Shown: positions 20,544-32,250 of the stretch, in pieces
Numbering within the stretch: the stretch's first letter is position 1
Layout of the letters: the number at the start of each line of letters is the position of its first letter
Assembly: GCA_963693085.1 (NCBI GenBank)
Contig: OY856412.1
Location: forward strand, 345,212,457 to 345,276,456
DNA from: Alisma plantago-aquatica
Lineage: Eukaryota > Streptophyta > Magnoliopsida > Alismatales > Alismataceae
Length of the DNA stretch: 64,000 bases
Direction of reading: 5' to 3'
Notes under the pieces: generated by a model
Seen by the model: the letters and a program-made list of their open reading frames with translations, nothing else
The model's database searches: none
What the model was told of the DNA's origin: nothing
Position numbers and translations under genes: made by a program

Positions 20544-23197
20544 TGTCACGGAACCGGAATCCAGTCCCATGAACCAAACAAATACCAAAGGCGATATGCG
20601 GAAGCGTAAAGCTTAGCACACATGAACAAATAACAAGATAAAGGCACCAACATAATCTCAACAATCAACAAGATATATTAATGAACATCATTATATTACA
20701 TGATTTGAATTACACATTCAAGAGTCACTTTGTACAAGTCTTCTCATGTATACTATATTTGGATCTTACAACAAGTACACCTAGCATAGCTCACCAAGCC
20801 CATCAACCTTCTAGCCATCTCTGAACCTAAAAACAACATACGAGAAATGGGTCAACACACAAGGTGTTGAGTATGGGGCTGAAAGATACACATATATATA
20901 AGATTTGCATAATTTTGAAAAGATTTCAAGATTAAACGAACAAGAATAAACATGTTAATTGTTTAACAAATGTGAAACCATATTATATGTCATTTCACTC
21001 CATTATATCAACAATATCAAACATGTTTAAAGACTTTGACCAACTTCCCGTCAGAAGGGTCTGTAAGGGTGATCAAGCTTAGCTAACCCTTTTATACGAG
21101 AGGGACCTCAAGGTCATAACCAAGATCCCTTTATCAACAATATTATAATAGAGTTCCATATATATATGTGTGTTCAAGTTATAAAACAGAGGAAGCAAAC
21201 ATCGAGTATGACATCACAATACTACATGGCAATATTCGAGAAAATAGACAAACAAGCATATAATATATGTCTTTTCAAGAAAGAAAGCGGTAATCATATA
21301 ACTATATAAGGCCCATACCTGATTCAGATATTCTTAACTTAACACGACCATTACCATCTAGATCATAAGCCAACGTGATTAACAACAAGATTACATATAT
21401 GCATTAGATTCTCATCATTAACCCTAATTAGATGCATTTTAGGGTTTTGGCCAAGATGGGTTCCAAGTTGCTTATTAGTTCATTAGATTATCTTTTACTG
21501 ATTTAGAGTCCATCATGTGGGTGTGGTTCAATTTGCATATCCTTTTGAGGTTTCATCTGGACATGATAAGATTTAGGACACTTATGCTCAAATTAGGTCA
21601 CGAGACTAATAATAGAGTAATCAAGGTCAAAGATTATCAACTCAAGGGGACCAAGATCAAGTATCATCAAGGAATAAGAGGTCTATATCTAAAAGATGTT
21701 CTAGATCAACAATATTAAGTCATTAGAAACATATAACAAGATTAAGTGGTTGTCCATTAGCAACAAGATTAACAATTTGGGGTAATGTTCATCATTAAAG
21801 TCCAAACTATGCACATATGTACAAAAAGGGTCATGATGAACAATAGGGAGAGTAGGACCTTCATTTAGTTCAAGTATATAACACAAGTACAAATTTAAGG
21901 ATCGGGGTAGATTGAGCATCAAGATCCAATCATTAATCATAATCATGTGTTAAGAATATTCAAAGTAGTCAAAGGTTACATCTTTATACATATAATGACA
22001 CTAGAAGATGATTTAGGGTCTAGAAATATGCTCATGTGGTAGGCCTTTTCGAGAGGATCAGTTTGATATATAGTTTTGCTATATTTGGCCCTAGGATGGG
22101 AGAGTTATGATTTTTGAAAGATTTTGCATCAGAACTATAGGGATTGAGATTGATGGTGTTACCATGATTCATTGACGAATCCCAGCCACCAAATGAAGAC
22201 CCAACAGTTTGCATTGGGCCTCTCACAGACGCTCTGCAGACCAAGCTCTTCATTGATGTGGCCCGCAACCATTAGCCGCCGCCCCTACCCAAAAGATGCC
22301 TTCTGTCTCTCGTGACTGCGCCCCAGCGGTGACGCGTGGCTGGTGACCACAGCGGGTCGCCTGCTACCGCAAAAACCCGCCCGCAACAAGCTTTCCAGGC
22401 CACGGCGGAGGCTTCAGTATAGCTCGCCAGATAAACAAAGACAGAGAAGAGAAGGGTGCGGGAAGAAGCTCCGAACCATCTCCAAAACTCACAAAGGTCA
22501 GGCGAGCATAGGCCTAGAGTCTTTTCCACCAAGGGGGGTTGTTGCAGCAGTGCCCAAAGATGCCTTGGTTGGCGGCGCCGACTAGGGCTAGAGGAAGAAG
22601 AAGAATAGGAACTAGGGTTAAATGGGGGGCGGGCTATATAAGACATCATGAATGCTGGGATTTAGATCCCAACAATCCTGAGCATCCTTACGTTGTCCGT
22701 TTTGGAAAGGAAGGAGGACGGCGGATGCTTACCTTCCATGCTTTCCCAAAGGAGAAGGGGGGGGGGGGGCGTAAGGGAATTGCCTCAGATGGGCCCATGG
22801 ATAGGATGGCCAAACAAGAAAGCAAGGAAACAAATGCACTTAAAATCAAGGCAAAACAAAGCATCTTCAAGCTTTCATAACTCATGCTACAAAGGTCTAA
22901 TTGGGTTGATTTTTGTGCCGTTGGATTTGTAATTGAATCCACTACATTGTGGTTCATATTAGAACGACAAAAGATCATGGCGATGAGGTTCAAAACTAGA
23001 TCCAAGAAGGTGATATGATATAGCAAGATACTTAGTTTAAAGGTACGAATTAAAGTCACACACTGCGAAATGGACCATTGTATTCACCAAATTGGAACAT
23101 CATATCTATCCAATTATGAAATTATTATCAAATTGAGTAAGAGACACTTGATGAGAGAGCAGTACAAAAGAGGAGAGAGAAATTTGAAGTTGTCACA
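20544..23197 (-). repeat. LTR of the non-autonomous element (3' LTR on the minus strand)
   Basis: On the plus strand it begins TGTCACGGAACCGG and ends TTGTCACA, so the minus-strand form is TGTGACAAC...CCGTGACA. It is about 94% like the copy at 25312-27967 in the part compared by eye. It holds a GC-rich block (22260-22620), a TATA-like site (22633-22641) and a run of 13-14 G (about 22757). Open frames in it (22272-22649, 22539-22880, 22688-23059) are not kept as frames in the other copy. Confidence 0.85.
22633..22641 (-). promoter_or_regulatory. Probable TATA box of the non-autonomous element
   Basis: On the minus strand CTTATATAGCCC is followed about 40 bases later by pyrimidine-rich text and CCCTAG, then a GC-rich leader, the usual look of a plant core promoter and 5' leader. 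The second LTR keeps the same site (27398-27405). This orientation agrees with the primer site and purine tract. Confidence 0.5.
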
Positions 23198-24679
23198 TCC
23201 TTCCCTCCTTATAAGGAATTTTGTCCTCGAAATTCATCCATGATTACAGTTTAGAGTCTAGTCAGGATCCATCGGGTCTGTGTATTCAACCATGGTTGTC
23301 AAGCCATTCCCTACAATGGGATGCATACATAGTCTATCATCACGTAGGGTGTACCCATCTCGATAATGTACATGTTACTTAGTGTTCCCTTATAATGTGG
23401 AATCATCATGGCATTAGGGTTTACCCATCCTTTCGTGTCCATATATCAGGGTTTTTGTACTAATCTGCATACACGACTAGGGTGTATTATCAAAATCTAT
23501 GTTATCACTTTTCAAAAGAATCATGTTTATGGTCATGACTTCAAATAAGACTATCATCGAGTGTGTATCTCATATTTACTCTAGATTTCATGCATGGTTT
23601 TGTTTTCCCAAAAATTTCCACCAACTCTAATCAATTATGTTCGTTATTTTTCCTTTTAAATCTAAATTAAACAATTTATTCATCATGTTCATCTGATTTA
23701 TGACTCCAAGAGTATCGTCATATCAAGTTGATCATTTGAGGATGAGATTAGGCACGTTACCCCTAATTATTCAAGCTATGTTTTTCATGACATCATCATA
23801 TTATTTTCATGATTTCAAGGCTACATCTTTTATGTATAGTATGATTTCATATTAGGTCTAGCTTATGAGAGTGGCTTATCCTGCATATGTTAACTTTTTA
23901 ATGTACGTGAGCTATTTCATATATCAAGAACCATATGAAGAACAACATTATCATCAACTTAGAGGTTTTGAAGCTTCCTCACTTGTATCTAGAAAGAGCT
24001 CCACAAGCTCAAGCCACTCAAGATAAGCCATATATGTGTCTGACCAAACATGTTCACCACAATTTTCTACCTGTAACATAAATTTCTACCCATCTTAAGG
24101 GTAAACACTAGATTCCCTTATATACAACTACTAACCCAAGTATGAGGCTCATCATGGATATCACACATCATCTTGCGTCTTGGGACATCTCCCCCACCTA
24201 TATATCAAGCATCAAATATTCAACTGCCTCTTTCTCTAGGGTTAGATATTTTCATAGGACATCTAGGGTTCAACATTTTCAAGGAAACCGCACACTCTAG
24301 GCCACTCAACTCATATACTTAGAAGTATTCTAGCTAGGGACTCATCATCAAGTATTTCATCATTCATATTATTCAACATTTCAAATATTTTGGAGTTTAG
24401 GTACTCTAACGTTTTCCCGATACGGGTCAACTCATATCAACATGTCTTCCTATTCATATGTCCCATGCTAGAGGTCTTCCTTTGTATAGAGATTGAGGCC
24501 TGTGTTGGTCTCGAACCATATATCATATCTTTACACATACAAGGCTAGGTACAAGCAAGCATGTCCACCCAATAGCTATGTTTAGCACATCAACCAAGTG
24601 GTATGTATCATACAAGGTGCTAGGTTTAGCTAGGGTTGCATCATCAAACTACTTGGCCTTCTTAAGGTCAAACTTGGGT

Positions 24680-24765
24680 CTTATCAATATCAACATCATC
24701 ATCAACATCAAGATCGACATTAACATCATTATCATTATCATCACTATCATCACTATCATAGGTTA
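24680..24765 (+). repeat. Degenerate (ATC)n microsatellite
   Basis: TATCAACATCATCATCAACA and TATCATCACTATCATCAC-type text forms about 28 triplets with interruptions. The plus-strand frame 24578-24787, which reads as Ile/Asn repeats, is an artefact of it. Confidence 0.85.
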
Positions 24766-25297
24766 TCTAGGCTACTCACTAGCCTAACCTTTATCATGTC
24801 TCTAGACAACTCTAGATACTAAAACTATCATCTAAACTCTCATCTAGACTTGATGTTACATCTCTTTCTCTTAGGTTGCATGGAAACTCACTTCCTCTCT
24901 ACGTGTGGCAACATTTTTCATATGTATATATAATAATACTTGAAATATGTTTTCTCTAACGTTTAAACAGGCGATGAAAACCACCATACTCCATTCCAAT
25001 AAAACCAAAACCAAAATGAGTTACCACACTCATTAGGCAGTATAGTATCATGACACCTAGAGAACTAGTAAGAACATGGTGCAAACTTGTGTAGACATCC
25101 TAAGCACATGTCGCGAATCATGTCTAGGGAGGTAACTTACACAAGTCTACACCTAGTTCTAGAACATCTAGGTTCTATCCTAGAGGCTAAGTCAACCTAA
25201 TCCACAAAGGACATCTTATTAAGTTTCTAGGGTTGAGATGTAGGGTGAGTTTAGTTTGTGTTTCATGTGAGCAATGTTTGGTGTAATTATTATTCAT

Positions 25298-25309
25298 GCT
25301 ATGATACCA
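25298..25309 (-). other. Primer-binding site of the non-autonomous element
   Basis: On the minus strand TGGTATCATAGC lies two bases after the LTR end. It is the same one-base variant of the initiator-Met site as in the copia element at 3355. Confidence 0.75.
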
Positions 25310-25311
25310 TC

Positions 25312-27967
25312 TGTCACGGAACCGGAATCCAGTCCCATGAACCAAACAAACACCAAATGCAATATGCAGAAGCGTAAAGCTCAGAACACATGAACATATA
25401 ACAAGATAAAGGCACCAACATAATCTCAACAATCAACAAGATATATTAAGGAACATCATTATATTACATGATTTGAATTACATATTCAAGAGTCACTTTG
25501 TACAAGTCTGCTCATGTATACTATATTTGGATCTTACAACAAGTACACCTAGCATAGCTCACCAAGCCCATCAACCTTCTAGGCATCTCTAAACCTAAAA
25601 ATAACATACGAGAAATGGGTCAACACACGAGGTGTTGAGTATGGGGCTGAAAGATACACATATATATAAGATTTGCATAATTTTGAAAATATTTCAAGAT
25701 TAAATGAGCAAGAATAAACATGTTAATTGTTTAACAAATGCAAAACCATATTTTATGTCATTTCACTCCATTATATCAACAATATCAAACATGTTTAAGG
25801 CCTTTGACCAACTTCCCGTCGGAAGGGTCCGTAAGGGTGCTCAAGCTTAGCTAACCATTTTATACGAGAGGGACCTCAAGGTCGCAACCAGGAGCCCTTT
25901 ATCAACAATATTATAATGGAGTTCCATATATATATGTGTGTTCAAGTTATAAAACAGACGAAGCAAACATCGAGTATGACATAGCACTACATGGCAATAT
26001 TTGAGAAAATAGACAAACAAGCATATAATATATGTCTTTTCAAGCAAGAAAGAGGTAGTCATATAACTAGATAAGGCTCATACCTAATACAGAGATTCTT
26101 AACTTAACACATTCATTACCATCTAGATCATAAACCAACCTGATTAACAACAAGATTACATATAAACATTAGATTCTCATCATTAACCCTAATTAGATGC
26201 ATTTTAGGGTTTTGGCCAAGATGGGTTCCAAGTTGCTTATCAGTTCATTAGATGATCTTTTACTGATTTAGAGTCCATCATGTGGGTGTGGTTCAAGTTT
26301 CATATCCTTTTGAGGTTTCATCTGGACATGATAAGATTTAGGACACTTATGCTCAAATTAGGTCACGAGACGTATAATAGAGTAATCAAGGTCAAAGATT
26401 ATCAATCAAGGGGACCAAGATCAAGTATCATCAAGGAATAAGAGGACTAGATCTAAAAGATGATCTAGATCAGCAATATTAAGTCATTAGAAACATATAA
26501 CAAGATTAAGTGGTTGTCCATTAGCAACAAGATTAGCAATTTGGGGTAACGTTCATCATTAAAGTCCAAACTATGCACATATGTACAAAAAGGGTCATGA
26601 TGAACAATAGGGAGAGTAGGACATTCATTTAGTTCAAGTATATATCACAAGTACTGATTTAAGGATCGGGGTAGATTGAGCATCAAGATCCAATCATTAA
26701 TCACAATCATGTGTTAAGCATATTCAAAGTAGTCAAAGGTTACATCTTTAGAAATATAATGACACTAGAATAAGATTCAGGGTCTGGAAATAAGCTAATG
26801 TTGTAGGCCTTTTCTAGAGGATCAGTTTGATATATACTTTTGCTATATTTGGCCCTAGGATGGGAGAGTTATGATTTTTGAAAGATTTTGCATCAAAACT
26901 ATAGGGATTGAGATTGATGGTGTTACCATGATACATTGACGAATCCCAGCCGCCAAATGACGACCCAGCAGTTTGCATTGGGCCTCTCACAGACGCTCTG
27001 CGGTCCAAGCTCTTCAGTAACGTGGCCCACAACCATTAGCCTCCGCCCCCTATCCATCAGACGCCTTCAGTCTCTCGTGACTGTGCCCTAGCGGTGGCGC
27101 GTGGATGGTGACCACATCGGGTCGCCTGCTACCGCAAAAACCCGCCCGCAGCAAGCTTTCTTGGCCACGGCAGAGGCTTCAGTTTAGCTCGCCAGAGAAA
27201 CAAAGACAGAGAAGAGAAGGGCTCGGGAAGAAGCTCTGAACCATCACCAAAACTCACAAAGGTCAGGCGAGCATAGGTCTGGAGTCTTTTCCGCCAAGGG
27301 AGGTTGTTGCAGCGGCGCCCAAAGATGCCTTGGTTGTGGTGCCGACTAGGGCTAGAGGAAGAAGAAGAACAATAACTAGGGTTAAATGGAGGGCATGCTA
27401 TATAAGACATCATGAATGCCAGGGTTTAGATCTTAGCAATCCTGAGCATCCTTACGTTGTCCGTTTTGGAAAGGAAGGAGGACGACGGCTGCTTACCTTC
27501 CATGCTTTCCCAAAGGAGAAAGGGTGGGGGGGGGGGGGGCGTAAGGGCATTGCATCGGCTGGGCCCATGGATAGGCCGGCCCAACAATCAAGCAAGGAAA
27601 CAAATGCACTTAAAATCAAGGCAAAACAAAGCATCTTCAAGCTTTCATAACTCATGCTACAAAGGTCTAATTGGGTTGATTTTTGTGTCGTTGGATTTGT
27701 AATTGAATCCACTACATTGTGGTTCATATTAGAAAGACAAAAGATCATGGAGATCAGGTTCAAAACTAGATGCAAGAAGGTGAGATGATATAGAAAGATA
27801 CTTAGTTTAAAGGTACAAATTAATGTCACACACTGTGAAATGGACCGTTGTATTCACCAAATTGGAACATCATATCTATCCAATTATGAAATTATTATCA
27901 AATTGAGTAAGAGACACTTGATGAGAGAGCAGTACAAAAGAGGAGAGAGAAAATTGAGGTTGTCATA
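25312..27967 (-). repeat. LTR of the non-autonomous element (5' LTR on the minus strand)
   Basis: Partner of 20544-23197 with the same landmarks: the GC-rich block at about 27040-27340, the TATA-like site at 27398-27405 and a G run near 27524-27539. The terminal base pattern reads TGTCATA instead of TGTCACA, consistent with one transition at the end. Confidence 0.85.
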
Positions 27968-30355
27968 GGTGTCTACCTAAAAAGTTGAATCCCACGGGGG
28001 TGAGACAATTAAAAATTGTCCCAGTGAGAGTTATAACTCTCCGCCAGAAGCATTGTTATTGCAGATAATAGAATAACACTGAGCAATAGGATTATGAATA
28101 TTCAACAGTAGGTAAATCATTGAATAAACTAAATAGAGCAATATTATCTAAGAAATCATTTCAATTATAACTTGATTGAGTAACAAGTCATTTAATCAAT
28201 AAGGAATATGAAGAACATGTATATTATTTGTCCAATTAGGACTTAATAAACAATGTATCATCAAACATTGTTTCTCATAGTTCAACCTAAGCAATTATGC
28301 TACACGGCTGATTACATTTTACAAACATATTTATGCCCTAAGGAGATGAGGTATACCACTCATACTCCAACCGACCATTGCGAATAGGTCATCAGAAGAG
28401 CCAGGTTTCTATTACCTCATTCTCCTCAGTCAGTGTGAGGAACAACATGCAGGACATCTTGTGTCTCTACTATAATAATAGCTTTCCAAGGTATTCTGGA
28501 AACTTCTCTATTAGAGTTATAGTGGCATGTTGTACTCTCTTCGCAATCGAGGGATTTCTTTTTTATCTCACATCGATTTGGCATTAACAACATCATCGGG
28601 AGATTAGTGATACATCATCCTGACTTATACATATAATGAAGGATCGAGAGATTAAATGTCCATCTCACATCAATTCCCCCATTAGGACGTAAGGATATTC
28701 ACATCCATAACCCCTACATACTCAAAAGTATGCTCTCTAGGAGTTCCCTTAGGAAAACCTATTTCACCATCATCTAACTTCTGACGATGATGGATCTATG
28801 GTCAGGGCTCTACATGATATCATTATAATTGATTATTTAAGTACATAACATCATTCTTTTAGCATCAGGCATGTTTTCAAACATAAACCATTAAAACAAT
28901 TGCAATTAAGAAAGAGTACTATTTGTATCAAGTTCATTTCACCTCTTTTTAACATTGGGATCTCAATCCCTAACCATCTCATCATTATGATTCAGGAGTA
29001 TGGGTGTTCAAACCCTTAGATCATCAAACCACTTATTATCACCTTAACATGTAACTTATCGACATCAAGTCATCTAATAGTGTAAACATAAAAATTTTAA
29101 TGTAGGTATTTCATGTAGCTCTTAAGGCCAATAAACCTGCTTTTGTCACCTTTCACTAGGCAACAAAGCATAAACATTGCTTACACAACCCATTAAGTGT
29201 TTCCAATAAACAAAGTATCATAGCTCATACCTTGCTATGTTCAATATCTCATAAAACCTGCATAAGTGGTACAAGTGATAACAGGCATATCAATTTCCTA
29301 TCATCATAATGCAAAACAAAGATAACTTCATTATTTAAGGGTTGCACCACTATGCCCTTTCTGGGGTTAGGGTTTCCCTTTTAAATTCAATTAGGGTTAA
29401 TCAACCCCTTTAGCTTATTTAAGAATGGTGATTCCTCATTCCATTATCTAATCATAGATCTTCATGCTATAAAGCACAACCCAAAGTTAAGGTTTACTAT
29501 TCACATTGTATCACCCTTGATTAGGGTTATAATTAATATCCCACCATTAGGGTTTACTATTCACCCCAAGTAGGAGTGATCAACAAAGTACCTTTAATTA
29601 AGGTTTACCATGTCATCATTATGTATTAGGGATACTTTCATTATTACCCTCAATTTAGGATTAAGATTCATTAACAATCATAATTAGGGTTTTCATGATC
29701 TCACTAACATGGATCGTACCCTACTTAGGCCTTCATTCATATTGGAAGTCCATTATTGATTATTATTCATATAATAAGCCTTTTCTCTCTCATTCCCTAT
29801 TGGATGATATTAGCTTCGACCTTGATTAGGTTAAGTCAACTCAATCATGAAAGTGAACTGACTTCATGGTTTATATTATTACAATTGAAATCATTAGAGC
29901 TTAATTACTTCATGGGTTTCAGTCTCACTATCCCATTAAGGTACAAGTACCATGATCACCTTTGATTATATCATGAGTTAATTAACTAATTACTTTGTCC
30001 TTTAACCACTTTAAGTACCCATGGAGTTTAGGTTAAACATCCACCAAACGATCTTGGCTATTAAGGCCCCAAACAATCTTGACTAACTTAGACCACAAAC
30101 AGTCTCACATACAAAACCTCCAAACGGTCTAAGACCGTTTGGACCTTCATGCGGTCTTGGTCTGCCCTTGAGACCGTTTGGTAAAGTTGCACACTCAAGA
30201 CTGTTTGCTAAAGTTGGGGGTGAAGACCGTTTTCCCAAGTTTGACTTTTGAAACCGCATGACTTCAACCGATTTTGAAACCGCATGCACTCAACCGATTT
30301 GGAAACCGCATGAACCTAAACGGTTGGGGATCGTTTGGTCCCAAATAGTCTTGAG
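27968..30355 (-). repeat. Inverted gypsy LTR, main piece (continuation of 20097-20543)
   Basis: In inverted order it shows the stem-loop (28001-28024), the GATGCTAAAAG block (rc at about 28856), the telo-box-like region (29340-29700, read as TTAGGGTTT) and the palindromic ACCGTTTG motifs (30060-30350). The part corresponding to the first ~2.5 kb of the LTR is missing. At 30355/30356 it is joined directly to a gag fragment, so the element lost everything from mid-gag to mid-3' LTR. Confidence 0.75.
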
Positions 30356-30637
30356 ATCTATGGCTCCTACACAACGTACTCATTCAAAGGTCTTACCAAA
30401 CCCATATCCCTCATTAGGAACTGGTGCCCTAGGTTTCAGTGCTGGCATCCTGTCTGCTATATACCTCATTGTAGTCATGAGTTGCCCAAAAATATTATGA
30501 ACATCTGGGTTTCCTCTCATGATTTCATCAACATGAGCATTTTTAGGCACTGGTTCTTCCCTTGCCTGATCCCTTGCACCTCCTACTGGTGTAGCAACAT
30601 TGCTCTCAGCAACGTATTCTTCATGTCCTTCAGACAT
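30356..30637 (-). pseudogene. Ty3/gypsy gag N-terminal fragment, minus strand
   Basis: MSEGHEEYVAESNVATPVGGA, then FGQLMTTMRYIADRMPALKP and PVNEGYGFGKTFE, are close to residues 1-85 of the gag at 18978. Homology runs to the equivalent of RVGAI and stops at 30356, where LTR sequence begins. An upstream in-frame ATG at 30664 parallels that at 18951. It is a deletion remnant and makes no complete capsid. Confidence 0.8.
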
Positions 30638-30754
30638 CTTTATGTTATATATCTTCTTCTGCATAAGCAGAAGACACTATAAGATACACTAAAGTACACT
30701 TAGAACAGACTCAATACCTTAGTCCTATGTCTCTGTAGACTCAGTTAACCTAGA

Positions 30755-30766
30755 GCTCTGATACCA
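30755..30766 (-). other. Primer-binding site, minus strand, perfect initiator tRNA-Met match
   Basis: The reverse complement reads TGGTATCAGAGC, six bases after the LTR end at 30773. It marks 30773-48929 as a 5' LTR on the minus strand. Confidence 0.85.
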
Positions 30767-31689
30767 CTAAATTGTGGCATCCAACTTATAAAATACGAGA
30801 TTAACTAAGCGGAAGCGAATCATTTGCAGTGGATTGCTAAAAAATCACTAAAAATTAAAACTTTTTTGCAAAGAGATCCACACATAGGAAATCTTTTTCA
30901 TCAAGATCCAAAGTATAATATTTACATTTTGTTCCAAAAATACACAACCTGTACTACCTCTTTTCGAGGATTGCAACATCAGCTGTCCTATTCAACATTA
31001 TATACAGACATCATAAAAACCTCGAGGCATCAAGCTAAAATCTCAGATCGATTAAATGAAAACACTGACTACTGACTCTGAGGACCTTTGAGTACAGAGA
31101 CGACACATATGACTTTCTAACTATAAGACTAGATAGGGACTATCTCCACCTGAGATATTACTGTTGTCCTCGATGTTGCTGCTGTTCTTTCTCTACTAAA
31201 GTTTTCCTTCCTCCTTGTCCACGTCCACCTAAAAACATTGGATCCCACAGGGGTGAGACAATTGTAAATTGTCCCAGCGGAAGATATAACTCTCCGCCAA
31301 AACATTATTATTGCAATAATGTATATAAAACTGGACAGAGGATATGCAGTTTAAAACATTCTCATCTTAAAGCATTGTAACTATTTATGATAGAACAATA
31401 GATCAGCTATTCACTTAATAAGGAATAGGAAGAACATGTATATCATTTATCCTTCGTATCATACCATCATGTCAAACTTCTCTTGTGACACTCATTATCT
31501 TGATGTCACCCATGAGACATTCTTAATTCAACTTATTGGCCTTGGCCAATCTGCTAAACATATTTTTGGTTATATTCGGCATGAGAGTGTACATCATCAT
31601 GTCTTATTCAGACATTGGTCTATACCAATCCTTTATAAATATTTTAGGCATTGGATTACACCAATCATGTGCAACTAGTACAAGCATTA

Positions 31690-32250
31690 GACTTGTATTA
31701 TTGATGTGTATCCATTCCAAGTATTGGACTATGTCAATCTTGTGCAACTATTCCAGGTATTGGGTTATTACCAATCCTGTGTTATTATTCCAGGTATTGC
31801 GTTATTACCAATCATGTGTTATCATTCCAGGTATTGAACTATGTGAATCATGTGACATTATTCCATGTATTGGGATTTAACCAATCCTGTGTTATTATTC
31901 CAGGTATTGGGTTATTACCAATCCTGTGTTATCATTCCAGGTATTCGGTTATTACCAATCCTGTGTTATCATTCCAGGTATTGGGTTATTACCAATCATG
32001 TGTTATTAGGTATTGAACAATGTCAATCCTGTGACATTATTCCAGGTATTGGGATTTAACCAATCATGTGCAATTGTTATTCCAGGTATTAGACTATGCT
32101 AATCATGTACATCTAGTCCATGTATTGAACTATATCAATCTTGTGATATTATTCCAGGTATTGGACTATGTCAATCCTATGACATCATTCCAGGTATTGG
32201 GATTTAACCAATCATGTGTAGTTGTTATTCCAGGTATTAGACTATGCTAA
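31690..32250 (-). repeat. Inverted copy of the 37-38-bp LTR minisatellite
   Basis: About 14-15 units of CCAGGTATTGGGTTATTACC plus AATCCTGTGTTATCATT and variants. Same family as 17330-17950 in the opposite orientation, with a different number and order of variants. Confidence 0.9.

Larger units (their letters stand above)
23198..25311 (-). other. Non-coding interior of the non-autonomous element
   Basis: The polypurine tract (minus strand AAGGAGGGAAGGA) is at 23198-23210. The FEDKIP remnant of pol is at 23214-23235. The rest has no frame above about 80 codons and no gag or pol motif. A plus-strand ATC/CAT-rich microsatellite lies at 24680-24765. The primer-binding site is at 25298-25309. Internal sequence of unknown origin could carry packaging signals. 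Confidence 0.7.
20544..27967 (-). mobile_element. Non-autonomous LTR retrotransposon (LARD-like), 7.4 kb
   Basis: LTRs of about 2.65 kb (20544-23197 and 25312-27967) surround a 2.1-kb interior with no protein-coding region. On the minus strand the primer site adjoins the right LTR (TGGTATCATAGC, 25298-25309) and a purine tract, AAGGAGGGAAGGA, adjoins the left LTR. Orientation and retroviral-type replication are therefore clear, and enzymes must have come from another element. Next to the polypurine tract the minus strand reads FEDKIP, identical to the last pol residues of the Tekay element here, which suggests a Tekay-lineage parent. Candidate target duplication: GGCAT left and GGTGT right, two transitions apart. 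The host is an inverted gypsy LTR. Confidence 0.8.

Noticed and set aside
22272..23059. Frames of 80-125 codons on both strands in the non-autonomous element's LTR
   Set aside because: The matching region of the other LTR (27129-27829) shifts frame or changes product for most of them, and composition follows the GC-rich leader.
24578..24787. Frame with Ile/Asn repeats
   Set aside because: Translation of the (ATC)n microsatellite.
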